Shown here: piece after piece, positions 34,381 to 43,553 of the stretch
How the letters are laid out: every line of letters starts with the position of its first letter
Numbering within the stretch: position 1 is the first letter of the stretch
Program-made: the position numbers and the translations under genes
Source of the DNA: Burkholderia ambifaria
GTDB lineage: Bacteria; Pseudomonadota; Gammaproteobacteria; Burkholderiales; Burkholderiaceae
Reading direction: 5' to 3'
Assembly: GCF_001443045.1 (NCBI RefSeq)
Contig: NZ_LKPJ01000028.1
Coordinates: forward strand, 35,578-99,577
DNA: 64,000 bases
Notes under the pieces: model-generated
Databases searched by the model: none
Told to the model about the DNA's origin: nothing
Seen by the model: the letters and a program-made list of their open reading frames with translations, nothing else

Positions 34381-35302
34381 CTCCGTCGGTGATGGTGGCC
34401 AGCCGGGCGAAGTGCTCGCGCAATCGCGGTGCGGCGAAATCGACGAATGTCCGCACCTTCGGCACCGACAGTCGTCCGTAAGGTGTGACGAGATGAATCG
34501 GCAGCGGCGCGTGCTCGCTGTCGCGCAGCACGATGCGCAGCGCGCCGTCCCGGACGTGCTCGGCGACGTGATACGAGAAAAGCCGCGTGACGCCGTGGCC
34601 GGCGAGCGCCGACGCGACTGCACCGCGGATCGTGTTGACGATGAAGCGCGGCGCGAATGGGACAACCTGCGGCAGCGCCGACTGGCCGGACGGCGGGAAG
34701 CTCCATGAATCGAGCCCGAAGTGCGTCATCGAGATGATCCGGTGCCGGGTGAGATCGGCCGGCGTGGTGATCGGCGGATGGTTCGCCAGATAATCGGGCG
34801 ACGCGACGACGACGCGGCGCACCGTGCCGACCGGAATCGCGACGAGCGTCGAATCCGTCAGGTGCGCGATGCGCAGCGCGACGTCGATCCCCTCGTCGAT
34901 CAGGCTCACGGGACGGTCGAGCAGCTGCAGGCGAATCGACACGGCCGGATGGCGGTCGATGAATTCGTCGAGCAGCGCGCGCAGCACGTCCTCTCCCGCG
35001 GCGACCGGTGCGGTGACCGTCAGCAGGCCGCGCGGCGCCGAGCGTTCGTCGGCGATCAGCATGTCGGCTTCCTCGAGATCCGCGAGGATGCGGCGGCACG
35101 CTGCCGCGTAGCGTTCGCCGGCTTCGCTCAGGCGAATCGTCCGGGTGGTCCGGTACAGCAGCGCGGTGCCCGTGTGCGCCTCGAGAAACGCGATCGCGCG
35201 GCTGACCGCCGCCGGCGAACGGCCGAGACGGCGGCTCGCGCCCGCGAGACTGCCCTCGTCCAGCGTGGCGACGAACACCTTCATCGCATCGATTCGGTCC
35301 AT
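34376..35302 (-). CDS. LysR-family transcriptional regulator
   Basis: 308 residues. The HTH is MKVFVATLDEGSLAGASRRL and SPAAVSRAIAFLEAHTGTALLYRTTR. The effector domain follows from about residue 92 (GLLTVTAPVAAGEDVL), with EGIDVALRI typical of the large CrgA/DsdC-like group. It is co-directional with the YbfB-like/MFS gene pair and separated from it by a complex inverted repeat, so control of the transporters is the simplest guess. The inducer is unknown. Confidence 0.87.
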   Translation of the reverse strand: MDRIDAMKVFVATLDEGSLAGASRRLGRSPAAVSRAIAFLEAHTGTALLYRTTRTIRLSEAGERYAAACRRILADLEEADMLIADERSAPRGLLTVTAPVAAGEDVLRALLDEFIDRHPAVSIRLQLLDRPVSLIDEGIDVALRIAHLTDSTLVAIPVGTVRRVVVASPDYLANHPPITTPADLTRHRIISMTHFGLDSWSFPPSGQSALPQVVPFAPRFIVNTIRGAVASALAGHGVTRLFSYHVAEHVRDGALRIVLRDSEHAPLPIHLVTPYGRLSVPKVRTFVDFAAPRLREHFARLATITDGD

Positions 35303-35445
35303 GGCGTGCAGGTGTGCGCGAGTGGTCGTGTCATTGACGGGGAAAAGCAGCGAGCAGTCTACCGTACGCGCTCGGCGGCGGTTCGTCGGCCCCGCCGAGC
35401 CGCTTCGTGAAATACTTCGGCCACGCGTCCTTCCGGAACCCCGCG

Positions 35446-36618
35446 ATGACCGAAATGCCTGCCGTGCCCTCGTTCCGTTGCCCGATCACGCGTTGCGCAC
35501 TGACGTGCATCGCCGCGTTGCTGGCCGCCGGGCCGGCGACGGCCGCCTCTGCCGCGGATTCGCCGGGCGGGTCGCCTGCAACGGCCGCCCACGCCCCGCT
35601 ACGCATCCTGTTCGTCGGCGACAGCCTCACGCACGGCCGTTACACGCCCGTGCGTTCGTACGGCGCGATGCGCACCGGCAGCCAGGCGGCCGACGGCACC
35701 GCTGAGGTGGTCGACGAAAACGTCGGGCAGACCGGTGCGCGCGCGGAACGCGAGCCGGGTCCGTGGGGCGGAATTCCGGGCATCTTCGCGCGCCTTGCCG
35801 TCGAAGCCGGGCTCGACTATGAGGTTCACCTCGAGGCGATGTCGGCGACGAGTCTCGCGAAGCATGACCGTGTTGCATCGGACGTGATCGACCGGCCCAC
35901 CTGGGATGTGGTCGTCCTGCAGGAACTGAGCGCGAAGCCGCTGCCGTTCGCGCTCACGCACAGCCGCGCAAGCGATCCGGCCGGTTTCTGCGCGAGCGTC
36001 GCGAAGCTGGCGCGCGGCATTCGTGCGGCGGCGCCGCGAGCGCGGGTCTATCTGTATGAAACCTGGCCGCGCGCCGATCTCGCGAAAGCGCTCGCCGGCG
36101 AGCCGGGCAGCGACGGTTTTCGCGCACGTTACGCCGATCGTCTCGCCGATCTGGTCGCCGCGTATCGCGATGCATACGAAGGCGCGCGCCGCGCCGATCC
36201 GTCGATCGTGGCAGTCGCACCGGTCGGACGCGCGTGGCAGCGCGCATGGTCGACCGGTGTCGCCGATCCCGACCCGTATGCGCCGTCCGGCGCGCCGCTG
36301 CTGTGGTACGGCATGCGCGCGCAGAACGACCCGCCGATCTCGCGGCCCGACTATCTGCATCCGGGCGTGCCGGGCGCTTACCTGAGCGCGCTCGTGCTGT
36401 TCCAGCAGATCGCCGGTGTCGACGTCCGCACATTCGGCCCACGGGAGCACGCGGCCGCGCAACTCGGCATCGCGCCCGATCTGGCGGCAAGGTTGCAGGC
36501 CGTTGCGTCCGATACGGTCCGGGGTGAACGGGCCGACGCCGATGCCGGTGCTGGTGCCGGTGCCGGTGCCGGCGCGACCACGACGGCCGGACGTTCCGAT
36601 CCGTGCGCGTCGCCGTGA
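35446..36618 (+). CDS. Exported SGNH/GDSL-family hydrolase
   Basis: 390 residues from ATG 35446. A GTG at 35407 is possible, but the signal peptide (CALTCIAALLAAGPATAASA) fits the later start better. Block I is FVGDSLTHG with nucleophile Ser60. The catalytic D-x-x-H is DYLHP (Asp302, His305). VGQTGARAE may supply the oxyanion Gly. The C-terminus has a low-complexity (GA)n run from a short GGTGCC tandem repeat near 36547-36577. A periplasmic esterase or acetylhydrolase role is likely; substrate unknown. Confidence 0.82.
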   Translation: MTEMPAVPSFRCPITRCALTCIAALLAAGPATAASAADSPGGSPATAAHAPLRILFVGDSLTHGRYTPVRSYGAMRTGSQAADGTAEVVDENVGQTGARAEREPGPWGGIPGIFARLAVEAGLDYEVHLEAMSATSLAKHDRVASDVIDRPTWDVVVLQELSAKPLPFALTHSRASDPAGFCASVAKLARGIRAAAPRARVYLYETWPRADLAKALAGEPGSDGFRARYADRLADLVAAYRDAYEGARRADPSIVAVAPVGRAWQRAWSTGVADPDPYAPSGAPLLWYGMRAQNDPPISRPDYLHPGVPGAYLSALVLFQQIAGVDVRTFGPREHAAAQLGIAPDLAARLQAVASDTVRGERADADAGAGAGAGAGATTTAGRSDPCASP

Positions 36619-37063
36619 ATGGCTACGATCGCGCCTTGTGAGTCACATCGATCGCTAGACGCTGACGAGTGCGGGAACCGAAGCCCGCCGATCCGTTGAG
36701 CGGCGCCGGGCGACGCTGTCGATACCGAGCCGCGCGGTATGGCTTCCCCCGATCGCCGAATGGGCGCCACACCGCTCATGGTTTTCCCTGCCACTGCGTT
36801 CCCGCAGCCGCCATCGCCCCGCCCGACGCCCGTCCCGCGGGCGTTGCGCAGCCTTTCTGCGCAGGAAAGGATGCTTGAAGCATCCGCAATTATCGCGCCG
36901 CGCAAATTCGCCCACCATGTTTCGGACGATCGGCGCCACCCGTGCATCCGGCCTTTCGCGGGCGTGGCGGGCACGTGTGCGTCGCGTCGCGCGGCCGGAG
37001 CCGCAAGGCCGGCCGCGAACGGCCGGGCGTCGCGCCACGGCAAATCGATAATCAGGAGACACG
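36619..37063. other. Intergenic region upstream of the catabolic MFS gene
   Basis: No gene is supported on either strand. It contains the CCTTTC-N7-GAAAGG inverted repeat at 36852-36870 (annotated separately) and an AGGAGAC ribosome site just before 37064. Otherwise there is nothing clear. Confidence 0.5.
36852..36870. promoter_or_regulatory. CCTTTC-N7-GAAAGG operator-like repeat, copy 1
   Basis: CCTTTC (36852-36857), a 7-base spacer, then GAAAGG (36865-36870). This is a perfect 6+6 inverted repeat that also satisfies the LysR-type T-N11-A rule (TTTC-N7-GAAA). It lies about 194 bases before the MFS gene. The same motif with the same spacing occurs twice near 43.4 kb. Confidence 0.6.
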
Positions 37064-38521
37064 ATGAACAGCCAATCCCTCAACCTTGGCGGTACCGCGG
37101 GCGCGCCCGCATCCGCCGTACCGCCCGCGGCCCGGGCCGGCGCCGATGCGACCGCCCTTCCCGCCCGCGGCATCACGCTCGGCGAATTCATGGACGACCT
37201 GCCGGTCGGTGCGCTGCACCGGTTCGTCGTCTGGGTGATCGGCATCGGGCTGTTCTTCGACATGTACGAGATCTTCCTCGTCAGCACGATCGGTTCCGCG
37301 CTGCAGAACGAATACGGGCTGAGCCGGCAAAGCGCCGATTTCAAGCTGCTGCTGGCATCGGCATTCATCGGGATGTTCGTCGGCGCGATGTGTCTCGGCA
37401 GCCTCGCGGACCGCATCGGCCGGCGCAAGGCGTTCCTGCTGACGCTCGTCTGGTACAGCGCGTTCTCGCTGATCGGCGCGTTCTCGGTGAATGCCGACAT
37501 GCTGGTCGCATGCCGGTTCCTGACGGGCATCGGCGTCGGTGCGATTTACCCGGTCGCCGACAGCTTCCTGTCGGAAATCCTGCCGAAGGACAAGCGCGGG
37601 CGGCTCGCCGCGTGGGCCTATACGACTTCGTATGTCGCGGTGCCGCTGGTCGGCTTTCTGGCGCTATGGCTGAACCCGCTGCACATCGCGGGCGTGGCCG
37701 GCTGGCGCATCATCCTCGCGATCGGCAGCCTTGGTGCCGTGTACGTGCTGGTGGTCCAGCAGCGGCTGCCCGAAAGCCCGCGCTGGCTGCTCGCGCAGGG
37801 CCGCACGGCGGACGCGCATGCCGCCGCGCGGCGCTTCGCGGACAGCGCCGGCGTGCGCGTGCCCGAGCAGTTCGCGGCGTCGGCCGAACCGCAGCGCCCG
37901 CTGAGCCTCGGCGAGCGCATCGCGCTGCTGCGCCGCCGGCCTTATGGCACGCGCTACCTGATGCTCGCCGTGTTCCACCTGTTCCAGGGCTTCGGTTATT
38001 ACGGCTTCGGCACGCTCGCGGGCACGGTCGTCAAGAGCCGCGGTTTCGACGTGACGGACAGCACGCTGTTCATTGCACTGTCGTTCATCGGCTATCCGAT
38101 CGGCTCGCTGCTGTCGATTCCGCTGTTGAACTGGATCGAGCGCCGCACGCTCGTGATCGTGTCGATCCTGTCGATCGCCGCGTTCGGGCTGTGCTTCGCG
38201 TACTCGGGCAATACGGTGCTGATCGTCTGCTTCGGTTTCCTGACGACCTGCGCGTCGAACGTGTTCAGCAACGCGTATCACGTGTACCAGGCGGAGATCT
38301 TCCCGGCGCGCGTACGCTCGACCGCGATCGGCAGCACGTACGCACTGTCGCGCATCGTGAGCGGCGTGCTGCCGTTCGTGCTGCTGCCGGTGCTGGCCGA
38401 ACACGGCGCGGGGGCGATGTTCGGCCTGATCTCGGTTGCGCTTGGTATCGTCGCGATCACGTTGCGCGTGCTCGGGCCGCTGACCACGCGGCGCAGCCAG
38501 GACGACATCAATCCGGTCTGA
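37064..38521 (+). CDS. MFS metabolite/H+ symporter
   Basis: 485 residues with 12 TM. A hydrophilic N-terminus is followed by VGALHRFVVWVIGIGLFFDMYEIFLVSTIG. Sugar-porter-like motifs are GSLADRIGRRKAFLL and PESPRWLLAQGR, the latter being the conserved loop after TM6. Late, AEIFPARVRSTAIGSTYALSR is shared with aromatic-acid and SV2-like carriers. It probably imports an organic acid used by the neighbouring CoA-transferase/lyase genes. A shared inverted repeat lies upstream, and the LysR gene is convergent downstream. Confidence 0.88.
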   Translation: MNSQSLNLGGTAGAPASAVPPAARAGADATALPARGITLGEFMDDLPVGALHRFVVWVIGIGLFFDMYEIFLVSTIGSALQNEYGLSRQSADFKLLLASAFIGMFVGAMCLGSLADRIGRRKAFLLTLVWYSAFSLIGAFSVNADMLVACRFLTGIGVGAIYPVADSFLSEILPKDKRGRLAAWAYTTSYVAVPLVGFLALWLNPLHIAGVAGWRIILAIGSLGAVYVLVVQQRLPESPRWLLAQGRTADAHAAARRFADSAGVRVPEQFAASAEPQRPLSLGERIALLRRRPYGTRYLMLAVFHLFQGFGYYGFGTLAGTVVKSRGFDVTDSTLFIALSFIGYPIGSLLSIPLLNWIERRTLVIVSILSIAAFGLCFAYSGNTVLIVCFGFLTTCASNVFSNAYHVYQAEIFPARVRSTAIGSTYALSRIVSGVLPFVLLPVLAEHGAGAMFGLISVALGIVAITLRVLGPLTTRRSQDDINPV

Positions 38522-38589
38522 CGCGGCGACCGGCACGGGGCGTGCGAATGCGTGCCCCGTGCATCGCGCGTGCGGCGCGTTCCGCTTGT

Positions 38590-39483
38590 TCAGCGCGCCG
38601 ACATGAAATCGAACAGCTTCGCGATGTCGGTGGTCAGCACGCTGCCGGCCTTCACGCCGACCCACAGCGTGCGCGTCGCCCACGCATCGTCGAGCTTCAC
38701 GACGCCGAGCCGCGCCGCGCGCTCGCCGGTCACCGCATCGCGCGGCAGCACGCCGATCCCGAGCCCGGCCTCGATCATGCGGCTCACGCCATCGAAATTC
38801 GATACCTGGATGCGCAGCTTCAGCGAGCGCTCGGCCGCGAACGCGGCGTCGGTCATCCGCGCGAGCAGCGAACTGCCATCGCTCAGGCCGACGTAGTCTT
38901 CATCGAGCGTATCCGCGAAGCGGATGCTGTCGAGCGCGGCGAAGCGATGCCCGCGCGGCACGAGCAGCACGAGCTCGTCGCGCCGGTACAGCCGGCGGTC
39001 GATGCCGGGCGCCGGCACGTTGTCCGCGAACACGCCGAGATCGGCCTTGCCGGACGCGAGCGCGTCGACGATCTCGTGGCTCAGCCGCTCCTCCAGACTG
39101 ACCTTGATGCCCGGATTGTCGGTGAGAAACGCGGCGAGATCGGCCGGCAGGAACTGAACGATGGCCGATGTATTGGTCCACACGTGAATGTGGCCGCGCA
39201 CGCCAGCGACGTAGTCGCTCATCTCGTGCGCCATCCGGTTGACCTGCTCGATCACCTTCGCCGCATGGTCGAGCAGCGCGCGGCCCGCGGGCGTCAGCTC
39301 GACGCCGCGCGCATGCCGCACGAACAGCGCGCTGCCGGTCACGCCTTCGAGCTCGGCGATCCGCTTGCTGACCGCGGACAGCGTGAGCTGGCCGTGTTCG
39401 GCCGCCTTGGTCAGGCTGCCGTGCTCGGCGACGAGTGTGAACACGCGCAGCGACTGCAGATCGAAATGAAGCGGGTTCACCAT
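38590..39483 (-). CDS. LysR-family regulator, likely controlling the 37-44 kb catabolic cluster
   Basis: 297 residues. The HTH is SLRVFTLVAEHGSLTKAAEH and LSAVSKRIAELEGVTGSALFVRHARGVELTPAG. The effector domain follows (GHIHVWTNTSAIVQFLPADLA). It sits between the MFS gene and the hydrolase/VOC/lyase/transferase genes. Copies of an inverted repeat obeying the LysR T-N11-A rule flank the cluster. This is the only regulator gene in the cluster, so it is the best candidate to bind them; the link is inferred. Confidence 0.87.
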   Translation of the reverse strand: MVNPLHFDLQSLRVFTLVAEHGSLTKAAEHGQLTLSAVSKRIAELEGVTGSALFVRHARGVELTPAGRALLDHAAKVIEQVNRMAHEMSDYVAGVRGHIHVWTNTSAIVQFLPADLAAFLTDNPGIKVSLEERLSHEIVDALASGKADLGVFADNVPAPGIDRRLYRRDELVLLVPRGHRFAALDSIRFADTLDEDYVGLSDGSSLLARMTDAAFAAERSLKLRIQVSNFDGVSRMIEAGLGIGVLPRDAVTGERAARLGVVKLDDAWATRTLWVGVKAGSVLTTDIAKLFDFMSAR

Positions 39484-39614
39484 GATGAGGGTCCTGGGGA
39501 AAGCCGTGCGGCGCGGGCGAACGGCGCCGGATCGGCCTGATGCCGATCATACGCCCGGCCGCGCGCGGCGCGAACGGGTGTGAACGGGTGCCGAATGCGT
39601 GCAATACGACGCGG

Positions 39615-40442
39615 TCAGCGTGGCGCGATCGCCTGCAACGCGGCGAGCATCGCGCTATCGGGTTTCGCGAGATCGTCGAGCACCGTGAAGTGCCGCATGC
39701 CGGGCAGCCATGCGCGCGCGATCCGTTCGCCGGCCGCCTCGCATGCGTCCGCGTATTCGTGCGCCTGGCGCACGAGCTCGGGCAGCTCGGCCGCGCCGAC
39801 CGCGACGACGGTCGGCGCGCCGGGCCCGACATGACGCAGCGGGCTGTACGCGGCGATTTCCTGCTGGGTCAGATTCAGTTTGTCGTCGAGCACGCAGAGC
39901 GAGATCGGTTCGAGATCGACGAGCGGGCTGATCGCAAGCGCCGATACGACGCCCGGATGCGCGCGATGCACGGCCGTCAGGTGGCCGCCGGCCGAGTGGC
40001 CGCTCAGGTGGATCGGCCGGCCAGCGGTGCCGATGCGGTCGGGATCGGCCGCGAGACGGTCGAGCAGCGCGCCGATCTCGCCGACGATGTCGGTCATCGA
40101 CGCGGCCGGCGCGAGCGTGTATTCGGCGAGCACGACGTCGAAGCCGCACGCGAGCGGCCCGGCGGCCGCATACGCGAAATCCTCCTTCGCGCAGTGCTGC
40201 CAGTAGCCGCCGTGAATGAACACGAACAGCGGCGCGTCGGGCCGCCCGCAGCGCAGCCAGTCGAAACGCTGCGCGGGGCCCGCGCCGTAACGCAGGTCGC
40301 GTTGCCCGGACGTCGCATCGTAGAGCGCCCTGCTGCGTGCCTGGCAGGATGCGAGCACGGCCGGGAAATCGGGAATGGCCTTCGTGTTCAGGTAGGCGGC
40401 GTCGAGCGCCGCGCGGTCCATGCCGCGATAAAGGATCGTCAT
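39615..40442 (-). CDS. Alpha/beta hydrolase (kynurenine-formamidase/esterase-like)
   Basis: 275 residues from ATG 40442. The oxyanion-hole motif is FIHGGYW (residues 76-81) and the nucleophile elbow GHSAGG has Ser150. The catalytic His is probably in GMRHFTVLDDL near the C-terminus. The HGGYW type is found in kynurenine formamidases and carboxylesterases; no tryptophan-pathway genes are nearby. It is separated from the VOC gene by 255 bases with no gene, so it may be independently expressed. Confidence 0.82.
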   Translation of the reverse strand: MTILYRGMDRAALDAAYLNTKAIPDFPAVLASCQARSRALYDATSGQRDLRYGAGPAQRFDWLRCGRPDAPLFVFIHGGYWQHCAKEDFAYAAAGPLACGFDVVLAEYTLAPAASMTDIVGEIGALLDRLAADPDRIGTAGRPIHLSGHSAGGHLTAVHRAHPGVVSALAISPLVDLEPISLCVLDDKLNLTQQEIAAYSPLRHVGPGAPTVVAVGAAELPELVRQAHEYADACEAAGERIARAWLPGMRHFTVLDDLAKPDSAMLAALQAIAPR

Positions 40443-40697
40443 TCGGGAAGCGCCTGGATCGGATTGCGGATACGCGGGACGTTCGCGGTGCCCGCTGCGA
40501 TGGCGACGGACGGGCCGACGCCGTCGCACCATTATCCGCAGCGTGACCGGGGCCGGCTATCCGGAATCGGCGGGTGCGGCGCGCATCTGTCCGCTTTCGG
40601 CGGCGGACTGTCGCGCGGCGGGCGCCTCGTGCCGGCGCATGCGCGAACGGACGGACCGGCGCGATGAGACGGCACGACGACCACCACGCGAAGCCAC

Positions 40698-41081
40698 TCA
40701 GATCAACTCGGAGATCTCGATGAGATTCAGGTCCGGGTCGCGCACGTACACCGACCGGATCTTCTGCGTCGCGCCGGTGCGCTCGACGGGCCCTTCGACG
40801 ATCGGCCATTCGACGTGTTGCAGATGCGCGATCACGTCGTCGAGCGGCACCGACGCGATGAAGCACAGGTCGAGCGCGCCGGGCACCGGCACGTGCGCCT
40901 TCGGCTCGAACTCCGCGCCGCGCACGTGCAGGTTGATCTTCTGGTTGCCGAAGCGGAACGCGAGCCGGCCCGCACCGAAGGTCTCGAGCTGCATCTGCAG
41001 CACTTCCGTATAGAAATGCTTCGTCCGCTGCGGATCGACGCAGGTCAGCACGAGGTGGTCGAGGTGGTCAATCAGCGCCAT
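40698..41081 (-). CDS. VOC/glyoxalase-family protein
   Basis: 127 residues, one vicinal-oxygen-chelate module pair. DHLVLTCVDPQRTKHFYTEVLQMQLETF supplies the first metal-binding His (near residue 8), DLCFIAS the middle element, and IRSVYVRDPDLNLIEISEL the terminal Glu. It resembles lactoylglutathione-lyase-like or virulence-protein VOC domains. It starts 25 bases after the HMG-CoA-lyase-like gene and is probably co-transcribed; the reaction is unknown. Confidence 0.86.
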   Translation of the reverse strand: MALIDHLDHLVLTCVDPQRTKHFYTEVLQMQLETFGAGRLAFRFGNQKINLHVRGAEFEPKAHVPVPGALDLCFIASVPLDDVIAHLQHVEWPIVEGPVERTGATQKIRSVYVRDPDLNLIEISELI

Positions 41082-41106
41082 GTGATTCGCTCCTGTTCAC
41101 GGCTGT

Positions 41107-42069
41107 TCACGAGAAAGCCCGCTGCGCCGGCATGCTGCCGGCTTCGGCGCGCGGCGGCGGATGAAGGTCCGAGCGGCGCCCGGCCTTCAGGATCTGGCTC
41201 GGCACGTCGTGTCCGATCAGTGCGGGCAGCCGTGCGGCCGCGGCGAGCACGGCCGCGAGGTCGACGCCCGTATCGTAGCCGTCGAGTTCGAGCATGTGCA
41301 CGAGCTCCTCGGTACACGCGTTGCCGGTCGCGCCCGGCGCGTACGGACAGCCACCGAGCCCGCCGAGCGACGCGTCGAAGCGGTCGATGCCGGCGTCGAG
41401 CGCGGCGAGCGTGTTCGCGAGCGCCATCCCGCGCGTGTTGTGAAAGTGCAGCGTGAGCTGCAGCGCGCCGAAGCGCTCGCGTGCGCGCTCGGCCAGCGCG
41501 CGCACCTGCGACGGATATGCCATGCCGGTCGTGTCGCATAGCGTGAAGCCGTGCACGCCGAGATCCGCGAAGCGCTGCATCCACGCCAGCACGGTTTCGT
41601 CGCGCACGTCGCCCTCCATCGGGCAACCCATCGTGGTCGACAGCGACACGTTGAGCGCGACGCCCGAGCCGCGCACCGCATCGATCACGTCGCGCAGCTG
41701 CGCGAACGACTGCTCGCGGGTCATCCGCAGGTTCGCGCGGTTGTGACTTTCGCTCATCGACATCACGAGGTTCACCTCGTCGACGCCGCACGACAGCGCG
41801 CGTTCCGCGCCGCGCACGTTCGGCACGAGCACCGTATAGACGACGCCCGGCGCGCGGACGATGCCGTGCATCACGGCCTCCGCGTCGCGCAGCGCGGGGA
41901 TCGCCTTCGGCGACGTGAACGACGTGACCTCGATCTTCGCGTAGCCGCATGCACTCAATGCGTCGACGAGCGCGATCTTGTCGTCGGTGTCGACGAACGC
42001 CGCTTCATTCTGGAAACCGTCGCGTGTGGCGACTTCGTGGATGTAGAGTCGTTGGAGATGCTTGCTCAT
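41107..42069 (-). CDS. Hydroxymethylglutaryl-CoA lyase-like enzyme
   Basis: 320-residue DRE-TIM metallolyase. It has the N-terminal EVATRDGFQNE (Arg16, Asp17), metal-site HFHNTRGMALANTL, and the flexible catalytic loop GGLGGCPYAPGATGN with Cys241. The family cleaves HMG-CoA to acetyl-CoA and acetoacetate, or related branched hydroxyacyl-CoAs such as citramalyl-CoA. It lies 21 bases after the CoA-transferase gene, which would supply the acyl-CoA. The C-terminus is slightly extended and proline-rich. Confidence 0.9.
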   Translation of the reverse strand: MSKHLQRLYIHEVATRDGFQNEAAFVDTDDKIALVDALSACGYAKIEVTSFTSPKAIPALRDAEAVMHGIVRAPGVVYTVLVPNVRGAERALSCGVDEVNLVMSMSESHNRANLRMTREQSFAQLRDVIDAVRGSGVALNVSLSTTMGCPMEGDVRDETVLAWMQRFADLGVHGFTLCDTTGMAYPSQVRALAERARERFGALQLTLHFHNTRGMALANTLAALDAGIDRFDASLGGLGGCPYAPGATGNACTEELVHMLELDGYDTGVDLAAVLAAAARLPALIGHDVPSQILKAGRRSDLHPPPRAEAGSMPAQRAFS

Positions 42070-42090
42070 GTCGTCGTCCCGGTGGTCGGT

Positions 42091-43281
42091 TCAGATCACG
42101 CCGCGCGTGCGCCAGTCGTCGCGCGTCGCGGCATCGATGCCGATGGATTCGAGTACCGCGTCGGTATCGGCGCCGAGCGCGGGTGCGGGACGCTCGATGC
42201 GTCCCGGCGTCGCGCCGAGTTTCGGCACGATGCCCGGCACGAGCACAGGCGTGCCGTCGGGCAGCGCCGCGTCGACGATCATGTCGCGCGCGCGGTAATG
42301 CGGATCGGCCGCGATGTCCGCGACGTCGTAGATGCGCCCGGACGGGATGCGCGCGTCGTTCAGTGCAGCCAGCACGCCGTCGAGGTCGTGCCGCGCGCTC
42401 CATTCGCCGATCGCCGCATCGATGCGCGCGACCTGCGCGACGCGCCCGTCGTTGTGCGCGAGCGCCGGATCATTGCCGAGATCGGGCCGCCCGATCAGTT
42501 CCATCAGGCGCCGGAAAATGCTGTCGCCGTTGCCGGCGATCAGCGCGTACTTGCCGTCGCGGCAGCGGTACGCGTTGGTCGGCGCGATGCCGGGCAGGCT
42601 GCTGCCGGCCGCCTCGCGCACCGCGCCGAACGCCGAGTACTCGGGCAGCAGGCTTTCCATCATGTTGAACACCGATTCGTACAGCGCGACGTCGACGACC
42701 TGCCCCTTGCCGCCCTGCTGCTCGCGATGGCGCAGCGCGAGCAGGATGCCGATCACGCCGTGCAGCGCCGACAGCGAATCGCCGAGCGACACGCCGACGC
42801 GCACCGGCGTGCGGCCCGGTTCGCCCGTCAGGTGCCGCAGGCCGCCCATCGCCTCGGCGATCACGCCGAAGCCCGGCCGGTCCCGATACGGGCCGGTCTG
42901 GCCGAAGCCCGACACGCGCAGCATCACGAGCCCGGGGTTGATCGCGGACAGCGTCTCCCAGCCGAGCCCCCAGCCTTCGAGCGTGCCGGGCCGGAAGTTT
43001 TCGATCAGCACGTCGGTCTCGGCGACGAGGCGGCGCACGACGTCCTGCCCTTCGGGGGTGCGCAGGTCGAGCGCGAGCGAGGTCTTGTTGCGCGACTGGG
43101 CGGCCCACCAGACCGACGTGCCGTCGTGCAGCAGCCGCCATTTGCGCAGCGGGTCGCCGACGCCGGGCGGCTCGACCTTGATCACGTCCGCGCCGAATTC
43201 GGCGAGCATCCGGCCCGCGAACGGCCCGGCGATCAGTTGGCCGAGTTCCAGCACGCGGATTCCGTCCAGGGGTCGCGTCAT
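42091..43281 (-). CDS. Family III CoA-transferase (CaiB/BaiF)
   Basis: 396 residues from ATG 43281. It starts RPLDGIRVLELGQLIAGPFAGRMLAEFGADVIKVEPP, the classic CaiB/BaiF opening. It continues with WWAAQSRNKTSLALDLRTPEGQ and VDVALYESVFNMMES, the region that carries the catalytic Asp in formyl-CoA transferase. It transfers CoA to a carboxylic acid, generating the substrate for the lyase encoded 21 bases downstream. Two inverted-repeat boxes lie upstream in the divergent region. Confidence 0.91.
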   Translation of the reverse strand: MTRPLDGIRVLELGQLIAGPFAGRMLAEFGADVIKVEPPGVGDPLRKWRLLHDGTSVWWAAQSRNKTSLALDLRTPEGQDVVRRLVAETDVLIENFRPGTLEGWGLGWETLSAINPGLVMLRVSGFGQTGPYRDRPGFGVIAEAMGGLRHLTGEPGRTPVRVGVSLGDSLSALHGVIGILLALRHREQQGGKGQVVDVALYESVFNMMESLLPEYSAFGAVREAAGSSLPGIAPTNAYRCRDGKYALIAGNGDSIFRRLMELIGRPDLGNDPALAHNDGRVAQVARIDAAIGEWSARHDLDGVLAALNDARIPSGRIYDVADIAADPHYRARDMIVDAALPDGTPVLVPGIVPKLGATPGRIERPAPALGADTDAVLESIGIDAATRDDWRTRGVI

Positions 43282-43365
43282 GTCTGTCTCCGATGAAATC
43301 GTGTTGTCGATGACGGCGATCATGACGGCGTTCGCGCCCGGCGAAAATCGATCGATGCTCAACCA

Positions 43366-43386
43366 GCCTTTCCCGAACGGAAAGGC
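43366..43386. promoter_or_regulatory. CCTTTC-N7-GAAAGG operator-like repeat, copy 2
   Basis: GCCTTTC (43366-43372), 7 bases, GAAAGGC (43380-43386): perfect 7+7 arms. It lies 85 bases upstream of the CoA-transferase start on the minus strand, in the divergent region shared with the hydroxyacid dehydrogenase gene. Confidence 0.65.
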
Positions 43387-43442
43387 ATGCAAGGCGGTGA
43401 ATCAGGAGACGCCGCGCCGCTCCACATGCGATGGAGCGCCGG

Positions 43443-43461
43443 CCTTTCCATGCGGGAAAGC
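43443..43461. promoter_or_regulatory. CCTTTC-N7-GAAAGG operator-like repeat, copy 3
   Basis: CCTTTC, 7 bases, GAAAGC: 11 of 12 arm bases match the other copies and the spacing is identical. It is centred 76 bases (about seven helical turns) from copy 2, within the same divergent promoter region. Confidence 0.5.
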
Positions 43462-43553
43462 GCACTCGCGCAACGATCAAGCCCGATCCCGCGCGCCGTC
43501 GGCAGAATCATTGCCGTTGCGCGCCCGCCGGGCGCCCGTCAGCGAGGCCCGCC

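Noticed and set aside
34260..35099. A minus-strand frame extending the YbfB-like gene by 280 codons into the LysR gene
   Set aside because: The extension overlaps a real LysR gene out of frame. The ATG at 34259 has a GGAGG site and a correct first membrane helix.
36547..36577. GGTGCC repeat considered as a mobile or CRISPR-like repeat
   Set aside because: It is a simple (Gly-Ala)n coding repeat at the C-terminus of the SGNH hydrolase. No spacer structure exists anywhere in the window.
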